Positions 8,784 through 16,561 of a stretch of 64,000 nucleotides of DNA are shown here, piece by piece (within the stretch, counting starts at the first letter, position 1; each line of letters begins with the position of its first letter). Origin of the DNA: Natronomonas pharaonis DSM 2160. Its GTDB lineage: Archaea; Halobacteriota; Halobacteria; Halobacteriales; Haloarculaceae. A model generated the notes under the pieces. It had not been told where the DNA came from. It did no database searches and saw only the letters and a list, made by a program, of their open reading frames with translations. A program made the translations under genes and the position numbers. The stretch spans positions 1 to 64,000 of the forward strand of contig NC_007426.1 of assembly GCF_000026045.1 (NCBI RefSeq), read 5' to 3'.

Positions 8784-9524
8784 ATGGACCCCGCGGTACT
8801 CAGAGACGACATGGTCGACAGCCTCGAACACGAGGCGAAGGCTGTCGTCCGCTCCGAGCGCGTCAGCGTCGCGATGCGGGCGGTCCCCCGAGAGCCGTTC
8901 GTCGAAGACGAATCGCTCGCCTACGCCGACCGGACCGGCGAGCAACTGGGGACGCGGGTACTCTCGCCGAGCGCCGCCGGGCGGCTGCTCGAGGCGCTCG
9001 ACGTCGAGCCGGACGATTCGGTGCTGGTTGTCGGGGCTGGTGTCGGCTACACAGCGGCGGTGTTGGCGGCGCTGACCGACGAAACCGAAGTCCACGCCGT
9101 CGACATCGACCGCCGGCTCGTCGCTGCGGCGCGGTCGAACCTCGCTACCGCGGGCTATCCCGGCGTGTTGGTCGACTGCCGAGACGGGGCGGACGGATTA
9201 CCCGAATACGCTCCGTACGACCGGATTCTCGTCGAGGCGGCCGTCGTTGAGCCGCCGCGGGCGCTGCTTGGCCAGCTTGCCGACGGTGGGCGACTGGTCG
9301 CCCCGCTCGGCAACGGGGCACAGGAACTCGTCGCCATCGAGGGCGGCGAGCGTGTCGCCGAATACGGGACCGTCGCGTTCCGGCCGCTGCTCGTCGACGG
9401 CGAGCGGGCAGACACCGTCGAGCGGAATCGGACCCGTCGCGAAGACCGCGAGCACGCCCAGCGAGCCGCCGAGCGCCGGCGGGGCTGGGAGCAGTCCTGG
9501 ATAGACTGGGACCGCCACCGGTAG
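8784..9524 (+). CDS. Second PIMT-like methyltransferase (divergent paralogue)
   Basis: The 246-residue protein is homologous to its upstream neighbour. It keeps the SAM motif VLVVGAGVGYTAAV and VHAVDIDRR, but the substrate loop reads RVLSPSAAG instead of the canonical SAPHM. The C-terminus is longer and rich in Arg and Trp. Haloarchaea commonly carry this tandem pair. The methyltransferase fold is secure, while isoaspartate specificity is doubtful. The stop abuts that of the convergent gene at 9525. Confidence 0.8.
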   Translation: MDPAVLRDDMVDSLEHEAKAVVRSERVSVAMRAVPREPFVEDESLAYADRTGEQLGTRVLSPSAAGRLLEALDVEPDDSVLVVGAGVGYTAAVLAALTDETEVHAVDIDRRLVAAARSNLATAGYPGVLVDCRDGADGLPEYAPYDRILVEAAVVEPPRALLGQLADGGRLVAPLGNGAQELVAIEGGERVAEYGTVAFRPLLVDGERADTVERNRTRREDREHAQRAAERRRGWEQSWIDWDRHR

Positions 9525-9974
9525 CTACTCGTCGACGACGAGCAGCGCCGTGTTCTCCCGCTCGTCGGCGTACTCGCTGCCAGCCGGCGGCTTGATGTCG
9601 AATTCGACAGTCCCGTCCCGCTGGTTCGGGCGGAGCGTCGGCGAGAGGTCGAGCTGTGTGTGGCCGTCGGCGTCGGTCGTCGCCGTCTCGACACCGTCGA
9701 GTCGGGCCGAACCGCCGCGGGCGACGACCGTCGCGTCCGCAACGCTGTTTCCGTCGGGGTCGACAACCTCGATGTCGACGGTGTGGTCGCCGGGAGTGAC
9801 GACCTCCGGGTCGGGCCGAACGTCAAGCTCCGTGACCGCGAGCCCGGAGATGCCCGAGAGCATGTTCATCATCACCGAGAGGCTGGCGACCCCGACCACG
9901 AGCGCGATGACGAGCCGGACCGGCAGCCCTTCGATTCCCCTGTTGTCAGCCCACAGCCGCCGTAGCTGTCGCAT
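9525..9974 (-). CDS. Membrane-anchored protein with carboxypeptidase-regulatory-like domain
   Basis: The 149-residue protein starts MRQLRRLWADNRGIEG. A single hydrophobic helix at about residues 18-40 is preceded by basic residues and the motif NRGIEGLPVRL. The remaining 110 residues form an Ig-like beta-sandwich resembling carboxypeptidase regulatory domains (DGNSVADATVVARGG, then TDADGHTQLDL). Small anchored proteins of this kind are common in haloarchaea. The N-terminus resembles type IV pilin-like sequences, but no processing site is certain. Confidence 0.65.
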   Translation of the reverse strand: MRQLRRLWADNRGIEGLPVRLVIALVVGVASLSVMMNMLSGISGLAVTELDVRPDPEVVTPGDHTVDIEVVDPDGNSVADATVVARGGSARLDGVETATTDADGHTQLDLSPTLRPNQRDGTVEFDIKPPAGSEYADERENTALLVVDE

Positions 9975-10055
9975 GGGACGTCTGGCTGCGGTATCGTATA
10001 TAAACGCTCGTTCCGGAACCGCAAGCTCCCTGTACCGGCCGGTCGGAAGGCGGGT

Positions 10056-10415
10056 ATGAAACCACGCGCGGTCGCGCTCGTCGCCGGTGGCGGCTTCGCC
10101 GGGGCGCTCTGTCGGCACGGGATTGCCGTCGTCCTCCCGGGCACGTTCCCGTGGGGGACGCTCGTGGTGAACGTCGCGGGCGCGTTCCTGCTCGGCGCAA
10201 TCGTCTACGGGACCGAACGGCTCCGGTCAGTTCCCGAGTCGACACGACTCGTCGTCGCAACCGGCTTCCTGTCGTCGTTTACGACCTACAGCACCTTCGC
10301 CGGTGAGACGATTGCGCTTGCGCCGCGGCTGGCGGCGCTGAACGTCGTCGGCAACTACGCGCTCGGGTTCGTGGCCGTGCTCGTCGCCCGCGAGGTGATT
10401 CGATGGCGCTCCTGA
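10056..10415 (+). CDS. crcB: Fluoride channel subunit CrcB (first of pair)
   Basis: The 119-residue protein has four hydrophobic segments. It shows the family motifs GGGFAGALCRH, the pore-lining Asn in TLVVNVAGAF, and GFLSSFTTYSTF. CrcB (Fluc) proteins form dual-topology dimers that export fluoride passively. The next gene, overlapping by 13 nt, encodes the second subunit, so a heterodimer is likely. Confidence 0.93.
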   Translation: MKPRAVALVAGGGFAGALCRHGIAVVLPGTFPWGTLVVNVAGAFLLGAIVYGTERLRSVPESTRLVVATGFLSSFTTYSTFAGETIALAPRLAALNVVGNYALGFVAVLVAREVIRWRS

Positions 10416-10753
10416 CTGCGCTGGCGGTCGGCGCTGGCGGGGCAGCCGGAGCGGTCGCACGATACGCCGTCGGTCTGTCTGTGGGCCGTCGGGCTGTCGA
10501 CACCGGCCTCGTCAACGTCTTCGGAAGCTTGCTGTTCGGCGTCGCCATCGGCGCTGACTTCGGCGGTGCTCCGGCGGTCGCCGTGACGGTCGGATTCTGT
10601 GGAGCGTTCACGACGTTTTCGTCGTTTGCCGTCGAGACCGTCCGGCTGGCAGAGGATGGACAGCGGCTCGCGGCGGCGGGCAACGCCGTCGGCACGCTTG
10701 CGGCGGCGCTGCTCGCTGTGTTTCTCGGGATAGCACTCGGAGCGGCACTGTAG
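10403..10753 (+). CDS. crcB: Fluoride channel subunit CrcB (second of pair)
   Basis: The 116-residue, four-helix protein has GGAAGAVARY, LVNVFGSLLFG and GFCGAFTTFSSF, matching CrcB. It overlaps the preceding crcB by 13 nt, implying coupled translation of the two halves. Paired crcB genes in archaea are thought to encode opposite-topology subunits. Confidence 0.93.
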   Translation: MALLTALAVGAGGAAGAVARYAVGLSVGRRAVDTGLVNVFGSLLFGVAIGADFGGAPAVAVTVGFCGAFTTFSSFAVETVRLAEDGQRLAAAGNAVGTLAAALLAVFLGIALGAAL

Positions 10754-10789
10754 GTCGTCGTGCCGGCCTGTCGCGAACGGTTGGTGCGG

Positions 10790-11356
10790 TCAGGCGATGA
10801 GGCGCTGCATCTCGGCTTCGAGGTCGCGGGCATCAAGCTGCGAAAGCGTCGCCTCCAGTTCCGACTGGAGTTGGTCGATATCGGCAGTGAGCTGTTGGTA
10901 TGCGTCGCTCTGTTCGAGCTTTTCATCGGCTTTTTCAGCACGGAGCGCCGCGCGCTTCGAGGCCAAGGCAAAGAGCCGCTGGACCTGACTGTCGTATTCC
11001 GAGCGGGCGACAAGCGCCTCGACAACTGATTCGAGTTCGTCTTTTCGGACCGGCTTGACGGCGTACTCGTCGAAGCTGAGGTCGATGATGTCGAAATCCG
11101 GCTCGACGGAGGTAACCATCGCGACCCGGCAATCATAGTCGGCTGCTCGAACGTGGTCGAGCACCTCATCACCGGACGTCTGCGGCATAAGCCGGTCGAC
11201 GAGCGCGACGTCGATATCCTCGTTGAGCCGCTCTACGGCTTCGGGGCCGCCGTAGGCTGTCCGGACATCGTAGCCCGACTCCAGCCATGTCGCATACAGG
11301 TCAGTTAGTTCGGGCTCGTCGTCGACGACGAGCACGGTCGGTTGCTCATCCGTCAT
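10790..11356 (-). CDS. HalX-type response regulator
   Basis: The 188-residue protein has an N-terminal receiver domain. The acidic pair is in VVDDEP, the phospho-acceptor Asp in ALVDRLMP and the conserved Lys in AVKP. The C-terminal HalX domain (about 115-188) is helical and coiled-coil-like, with heptad Leu/Ala/Glu. HalX is a halophile-specific output module usually paired with PAS/GAF histidine kinases. No kinase gene is adjacent; the kinase at 36122 is a possible but unproven partner. No DNA-binding domain is visible. Confidence 0.88.
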   Translation of the reverse strand: MTDEQPTVLVVDDEPELTDLYATWLESGYDVRTAYGGPEAVERLNEDIDVALVDRLMPQTSGDEVLDHVRAADYDCRVAMVTSVEPDFDIIDLSFDEYAVKPVRKDELESVVEALVARSEYDSQVQRLFALASKRAALRAEKADEKLEQSDAYQQLTADIDQLQSELEATLSQLDARDLEAEMQRLIA

Positions 11357-11496
11357 GGGCTCGCCATGCCTGTAGCGTCGCTCTGACGCTACATAGCCGT
11401 TCGGGGTCTTCTACGCTGCCGAAACCGGGCTACGGACAGCGGCTGCCGTCCGGATGATGGACAATCTTCATAGGTGCGCTCGGCGACAGTTACCAT

Positions 11497-12687
11497 ATGT
11501 TCAAGAGCTTTCGAGTCGGCTCCATCGCTGACATCCCAATAAAGCTCGATATCACGCTGCTGTTGATACTTCCCGTGCTGGCGTTTCTCATCGGGAGCGG
11601 GATGGGTGAAGCCGTCGAGGCGTTCGAGCAAATCGGGGCCGCCTTCGAGAGTCCCGAGCTGCTTGTCGCTGGCTGGACGCCGTGGCTGCTCGGCTTCGTG
11701 GCAGCAGTCGGGCTGTTCGTCTGTGTGCTCCTCCACGAACTCGGCCACGCTGCGGTCGCCCGCCACTACGATTACGGCATTGCTTCGATTACGCTGTGGC
11801 TGCTCGGCGGCGTCGCCCGCCCGGAAAAGCAGCCCGAGCAGTGGAACCACGAGTTCTGGATTGCTATCGGCGGCCCGGTTGTCAGCGTCGCGCTCGGTAT
11901 CGGCTGCTATCTCGTCTATGGGTTCGCGGGAGCCGAGCCGGTCCAGTCGGTGCTGGGCGTCCTGACGGCCGATTCGCTTCGGTTTCTCTTCGGCTATCTC
12001 GCCCTGCTGAACATCGTTCTCGCGGCGTTCAACATGCTCCCGGCGTTCCCGCTCGACGGCGGCCGCGTCATGCGAGCCCTGCTAGGCCGTACTCGCCCGT
12101 TCACCGAGGCGACAAAGACCGCCGTCGCGGTGGGGAAGTTCTTTGCCATCCTGTTCGGCATCTTTGGACTGCTGATGTTCAACCCCTTCCTCGTCGCCAT
12201 CGCCTTCTTTGTCTACATCGCCGCTGCCGCTGAAGGACGCCAGACCGTGCTCGAAGCGGCGTTCAGAGGCGTCCGGGTCGCCGACGTGATGACGCCCGCA
12301 AACGAGGTCCGAACCGTTGAGACGACGGCGACGCTGGACGCAATTCTCGACCGAATGTTCGAAGAGCGACACACCGGCTATCCGGTCGTCGAAGGTGGCA
12401 AGCTCGTCGGCATCGTCACACTCGCCGATATCCGAAACGTCCATCCCGAAAAGCGAAGCGAAACGCGGGTAGCAGACGTGATGAGCGAGGACCTCGAAGC
12501 CGTTTCGCCGGATACCGAGGCGATGGACGCAATGCGGCAGCTCGCACAGCACAGCGTCGGGCGGCTCGTCGTCACCGATGAGTTCGGCAATCTCGCGGGG
12601 CTGCTCACGCGTTCGGACCTCGTGACGGCGATGAACGTCGTACAGGAAAAACGTCTCAGCCGCGGCGAAGAGGCGGCTCCGCGGTGA
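11497..12687 (+). CDS. Site-2 protease family (M50) membrane protease with CBS domains
   Basis: The 396-residue protein has about six membrane helices. The zinc motif HELGH lies in the third segment and the second active-site motif is NMLPAFPLDGGR. Two CBS motifs occupy about residues 255-385 (VADVMTP and VADVMSE start them). This is the archaeal S2P-CBS class, cleaving within membrane helices, with CBS domains that may sense adenosine nucleotides. It starts at ATG (MFKSFRVGS). The stop abuts that of the convergent enoyl-CoA hydratase gene. Confidence 0.92.
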   Translation: MFKSFRVGSIADIPIKLDITLLLILPVLAFLIGSGMGEAVEAFEQIGAAFESPELLVAGWTPWLLGFVAAVGLFVCVLLHELGHAAVARHYDYGIASITLWLLGGVARPEKQPEQWNHEFWIAIGGPVVSVALGIGCYLVYGFAGAEPVQSVLGVLTADSLRFLFGYLALLNIVLAAFNMLPAFPLDGGRVMRALLGRTRPFTEATKTAVAVGKFFAILFGIFGLLMFNPFLVAIAFFVYIAAAAEGRQTVLEAAFRGVRVADVMTPANEVRTVETTATLDAILDRMFEERHTGYPVVEGGKLVGIVTLADIRNVHPEKRSETRVADVMSEDLEAVSPDTEAMDAMRQLAQHSVGRLVVTDEFGNLAGLLTRSDLVTAMNVVQEKRLSRGEEAAPR

Positions 12688-13455
12688 CTACCGGCCCTCG
12701 AACTCCGGCTCTCGGTCGGCCAGAAACGCCGCGACACCCTCCATGAAGTCGTCGCTCTCCATCAGCGCCGACTGTGCGAGCGCCTCCTCGCGGAGCGTCT
12801 CCTCCATCGACCGCTGGTGGCTACGGTAGACAAGCCGCTTTGCCGCACCGACCGCCAGCGTCGGCCGCTCTGCCAGCATCGCAGCGCGGTCGGCGACGAC
12901 CGACTCGAAGTCGCTCTCGGGAACTGTCTCGTTGGCGATGCCGAGATTGACCGCCTCGTCGGCGGCAACGCGCCGACCGGTGATGAGCAACTCCAGCGCC
13001 TGCCGGACGCCGACCAGCCGCGGCAGCACGTAGGTCGCGCCCGTATCCGGCGCGAGGCCGATGTTCGTAAAGCCCCACTCGAAGAAGGTCCCTTCGACGG
13101 GGTAGACGAAATCACAGGCCGAGGCTATCGATGCGCCCGCGCCGACAGCCGGCCCCGGAACCTTCGCCACAGTCGGTTTCTCCATCCGCATCAGCCGCCT
13201 GACGATGGCGTTGAGTCCAGCATCGAGTTCGGCGACGACATCCCCGCCACCCATGTCCCCGGCCAAATCGAGGCCGGAGCAGAACGCCTCGCCCTCGCCA
13301 GTAACGACGACACACCGCACCGAATCGTCGGCCGCCACGTCGGCAACGTGGTCGGCCATCTGTCGGGCAGTTGGGGCATCAATGGCGTTTTTCCGGTCGG
13401 GATTGGAGATGGTGATAGTCGCGACGGCGTCGTCCCGCGTCAGCTCGACACTCAT
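12688..13455 (-). CDS. Enoyl-CoA hydratase/isomerase family protein
   Basis: The 255-residue crotonase-fold protein starts MSVELTRDDAVATITI. The family's oxyanion-hole segments are GEAFCSGLDL and PGPAVGAGASIASACD. The Glu pair of bacterial enoyl-CoA hydratase is not unambiguous: the downstream segment is FFEWGFTNIGLAPDTG, closer to isomerase-like crotonases such as PaaG. It acts on acyl-CoA thioesters in beta-oxidation or related degradation. No other beta-oxidation gene is nearby. Confidence 0.85.
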   Translation of the reverse strand: MSVELTRDDAVATITISNPDRKNAIDAPTARQMADHVADVAADDSVRCVVVTGEGEAFCSGLDLAGDMGGGDVVAELDAGLNAIVRRLMRMEKPTVAKVPGPAVGAGASIASACDFVYPVEGTFFEWGFTNIGLAPDTGATYVLPRLVGVRQALELLITGRRVAADEAVNLGIANETVPESDFESVVADRAAMLAERPTLAVGAAKRLVYRSHQRSMEETLREEALAQSALMESDDFMEGVAAFLADREPEFEGR

Positions 13456-13543
13456 ACGCCAATCCCGCCCTCCCAGCGACTTGATTGTATCCACTTCGAT
13501 ACCGATAGATGCGCTTATCGGTGGGGGTGACCGTCTATGAGAT

Positions 13544-13870
13544 ATGAGCGACGCCGGCGAGCGACGGCCCGACGGCGATACTGAAGCACGACCCGGCGGC
13601 GACGCCGAAGAACGGCCGGAAGCTACGGACAGCGAAGCAGCAGAGGAACCGGCCGACGAAACAGGCCGTCCCGACGACATCGTCACCATCAGGACCGCAC
13701 TCGTCGGACTCGGGTTCCTGTGGCTGACAGCCGTTGCCGCCGCCGTGACGCTTCTATCGAGCGTCTACGGCGTGCTGTCGTCGGGGTGGTATCTCGTTGC
13801 GGCGGTCGCAGCAGCCGGTGTTGCGGTTACGGCCGGCCGTCGGACGGTACGGACGTTTAAAAGTGGGTGA
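13544..13870 (+). CDS. Small haloarchaeal membrane protein of unknown function
   Basis: The 108-residue protein has an acidic, disordered N-terminal 45 residues rich in Asp, Glu and Pro, then two hydrophobic helices (about 48-72 and 76-96) and a short basic tail. No catalytic or binding motif is visible. Its stop lies 1 nt from that of the convergent UspA gene. It is a likely real gene because of its typical haloarchaeal composition. Confidence 0.6.
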   Translation: MSDAGERRPDGDTEARPGGDAEERPEATDSEAAEEPADETGRPDDIVTIRTALVGLGFLWLTAVAAAVTLLSSVYGVLSSGWYLVAAVAAAGVAVTAGRRTVRTFKSG

Positions 13871-13871
13871 G

Positions 13872-14303
13872 CTACTCGTCGTCCGTTTTCCGCACGGTGA
13901 GAACGGGGACATCAGCGGTACGAACGATGCGCTCGGTGACGCTGCCGAGCAGGTATCGGTCTAGACCGCTCCGGCCGTGGGTGCCCATAACGATGAGGTC
14001 ACAGCCGGCGTCGTCGGCGTAGTCGAGAATCGACCGGTGCGGCGTGCCGTCCCGGATTTCGGTCACGAGTTCGACATCGGCTTCGGCGGCCCTGGAGCGA
14101 ATGTTCTCGATGGCCTCCTCGCCGATGGTTCGAAGGGTCGCCTCGACTTGGTCGTCCATCATCTCGGGGGCGTACGGGATGTCCTCGACGACAAAGAGGG
14201 CGTGTAGCTCCGCGCCCGTCTCCTCGGCGAGCGAAACCGCTTGGTCGACAGCGGGGTTCGTTCCGGCGCTTCCATCGGTGGGCAGCAGGATGCGGTCGTA
14301 CAT
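13872..14303 (-). CDS. Universal stress protein, UspA family
   Basis: The 143-residue, single-domain protein starts MYDRILLPTDGS. The ATP-binding motif G-2x-G-9x-G-S appears in MGTHGRSGLDRYLLGSVTERI, so an ATP-binding type of Usp is expected. It is a cytosolic dimer of unclear client. It is monocistronic and convergent with the small membrane protein. Confidence 0.93.
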   Translation of the reverse strand: MYDRILLPTDGSAGTNPAVDQAVSLAEETGAELHALFVVEDIPYAPEMMDDQVEATLRTIGEEAIENIRSRAAEADVELVTEIRDGTPHRSILDYADDAGCDLIVMGTHGRSGLDRYLLGSVTERIVRTADVPVLTVRKTDDE

Positions 14304-14371
14304 ATCCTGACCATTCCGGCGACGGTATAAAGAGATGATGGGGTCGTCCCGAGCGTCAGGGAAGGCCGCGT

Positions 14372-14908
14372 TCAGCGTGAGTCGACCTTCTCGGCGAACG
14401 CTTCCCGGACCGTCTCGATTTTTGGCTGGGCGTGCATCCGACAGTAGGCGTCTTGGGGGTTCTTTTCGAAGTAGTTCTGGTGGTTCTCCTCGGCACGATA
14501 GAACGTTTCGAGCCGCTCGATTTCAGTCACGATGTCATCGTCGTACTCGCCGGCCTCGTCGAGTGATTCGATGTATGCTTCTGCCAGTTCCCGCTGTGTG
14601 TCGTCATGGTAGAGGACGATAGACCGGTACTGGCTGCCGACATCAGGACCCTGCCGGTTCAACTGCGTCGGGTCGTGGACGGTGAAAAACACCTCCAGCA
14701 GGTCTTCGTAGGCGAGCACGTCGGAGTCGTACGCGACCTGTACGACCTCCGCGTGACCGGTGTTGCCGGAGCATACCTCCCGGTAGGTTGGGTCCTCAGT
14801 GTGGCCGCCGGCGTACCCGGAGGTGACCGATTCGACGCCGTCGAGTTCCTCGAAGGCCGCCTCGACACACCAGAAACAGCCGCCACCGAGTGTCGCAGTC
14901 GCAGTCAT
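14372..14908 (-). CDS. msrA: Peptide-methionine (S)-S-oxide reductase MsrA
   Basis: The 178-residue enzyme reduces the S epimer of methionine sulfoxide. The catalytic Cys11 lies in GGGCFWC, with Cys14 nearby. GYAGGHTEDPTYREVC and FFTVHDPTQLNRQGPDVG-type segments are classic MsrA. C-terminal resolving Cys is represented by DAYCRMH. The MsrB counterpart is encoded about 5 kb away at 19733. Confidence 0.96.
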   Translation of the reverse strand: MTATATLGGGCFWCVEAAFEELDGVESVTSGYAGGHTEDPTYREVCSGNTGHAEVVQVAYDSDVLAYEDLLEVFFTVHDPTQLNRQGPDVGSQYRSIVLYHDDTQRELAEAYIESLDEAGEYDDDIVTEIERLETFYRAEENHQNYFEKNPQDAYCRMHAQPKIETVREAFAEKVDSR

Positions 14909-14973
14909 ACCGCCGCGTACGGTCGGAGCGGGTATGTACCTGACGAGCGGGGCAGAACACGGACGGCCGCCGG

Positions 14974-16449
14974 TCAGTCGTCGTTGCCAACCTGCTCGTG
15001 TTTGTGGAGCAGCGCCATCCGGGACCGCAGGTCCTCACCGCGCCGCTCGTAGGCCCGAATCCGGTACTTGTAGGCAGCAGAGACGATGATGAGCCACGCG
15101 AGAACGAGCCCGAAGGCGGTCGGGGCCGTTGTCGCGACCAGCGCCGTAAACACCACCGAAACGACAACGTTGCCGACGGCAACGACCCGCAGGACCGGCA
15201 ACGGGAGCTTGTAAATCGAGTACTCGTAGCGCTGGGGGAACACCTTTGGCAGGTTCCACAGCGCGACCCCGCCGACCATGAACGCGACGAAGATGCCGGT
15301 AACAACCACGACGACGAGCCAATCAAGGACGTCGGGGCCGACGACTGCATCAAGCGTGCCGGCGAACGGAGCGGCCGCAAGCGGCGGGATGCCGAGCAAC
15401 ACGACCGCGCGATTCGGAGTGCCGAACCGCCCGTGGACCTTCGCTAGCCCGCCCGGGACGACCTCATCGCGAGCGGCCCGCATGACGGTTCTGGAGTACG
15501 AAGTAAACAGCGTGTTAATCGTCGTCGCGCCGGCGACAAGCGCCGCCAAGGAAATAAACAGAATGCCGGCAGCCGGGATGGTGCCCTCGGCGACGGCCGC
15601 GAGGCCACCCTCGACAGGCTCACCCTCAGTGACGCTGCCGCCTTCGGGGACCGTCTCCGGGTCAATCGTCTGTTCCCACGGGACCGCCCCGACGAGCACG
15701 AAGATAACGGCAATCGAGACGACGGCGACAAGCCCCATGCCGATGGCGAGCACTCGCGGGATGTTTTTGACGGGGTTTTCGAGCTCCTCGCCGATTTCGA
15801 TTATCATGCCGAACCCCTGAAACGGGATGTACAGCAGCACGACCGCAAAGAGGAACGGCGCGAGCCCGCCGGCAAACAGGTCGTCGGGGAACATCGGGGT
15901 GTAGTTTCCAGTGTCAACGGCCGGCCCCATCCCGACGACAAAGGTCACGAGTCCGGCGAGCAAGAACAGTACCATTCCGATCTGTACCGCCGCGACGATT
16001 CGCAGGCCGACGTAGTTGAGCACTAAAAAGAGCCCGACGATACCCCAGACGGTAAGCGTCGTCGAGACCGACACACCGGCGACGGTTGCGGCAAGCCCGT
16101 CGAGGTACTGTGCGAACCCAAGCGCCGCAAACAGGATGTACGACCACACTGCGAGTACCGGAATCGCGACCCCAATCATTCCCCAGTAGGGTCCCACGAG
16201 CCGCGAGCCGTAGACGTAGATACCGCCGGCAACCGGAATCGCACCGCCGAGCTGTAACAGGAGCAACACCCCAAGTATCATCGGGAGAATGGAAACGAGT
16301 ATTGCCATCGTGATGCTCGGGCCAGCAACGGCCGCCATCTGTGTCGGGACGATGAAGATACTCATCCCGACTGCCGTCCCGACAAGTAGCGCGACGGCTC
16401 CCCACAGTCCCACCTGTTCGTTAATCAGTTTGAAATCGTCAGCCGACAT
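14974..16449 (-). CDS. APC-superfamily amino acid permease
   Basis: The 491-residue protein has about 12 hydrophobic helices. The first contains the APC substrate-binding GTAVGMSIFIVP loop. The C-terminal tail (EDLRSRMALLHKHEQ) is cytosolic and charged. The substrate is an amino acid or amine but cannot be specified. It precedes a second APC permease in the same orientation, 112 nt apart. The clustering with Usp domains is typical of haloarchaea. Confidence 0.85.
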   Translation of the reverse strand: MSADDFKLINEQVGLWGAVALLVGTAVGMSIFIVPTQMAAVAGPSITMAILVSILPMILGVLLLLQLGGAIPVAGGIYVYGSRLVGPYWGMIGVAIPVLAVWSYILFAALGFAQYLDGLAATVAGVSVSTTLTVWGIVGLFLVLNYVGLRIVAAVQIGMVLFLLAGLVTFVVGMGPAVDTGNYTPMFPDDLFAGGLAPFLFAVVLLYIPFQGFGMIIEIGEELENPVKNIPRVLAIGMGLVAVVSIAVIFVLVGAVPWEQTIDPETVPEGGSVTEGEPVEGGLAAVAEGTIPAAGILFISLAALVAGATTINTLFTSYSRTVMRAARDEVVPGGLAKVHGRFGTPNRAVVLLGIPPLAAAPFAGTLDAVVGPDVLDWLVVVVVTGIFVAFMVGGVALWNLPKVFPQRYEYSIYKLPLPVLRVVAVGNVVVSVVFTALVATTAPTAFGLVLAWLIIVSAAYKYRIRAYERRGEDLRSRMALLHKHEQVGNDD

Positions 16450-16561
16450 CGTGTGGTATGAGTCACCGTTTCATTCGAGGGCCTTGAACTTACGGGGCGT
16501 TCAAGGAGAAAACCGGTGGAGAAAACCCCCGGCGACGAAAGGCGGCTGCTTGAACGACCAG

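Noticed and set aside
7095-9095. 666-codon open frame on the minus strand
   Set aside because: It is antisense to the aminopeptidase, zinc-ribbon and pcm genes. GC-rich third positions create such shadows. Composition is Arg-rich and shows no family motif.
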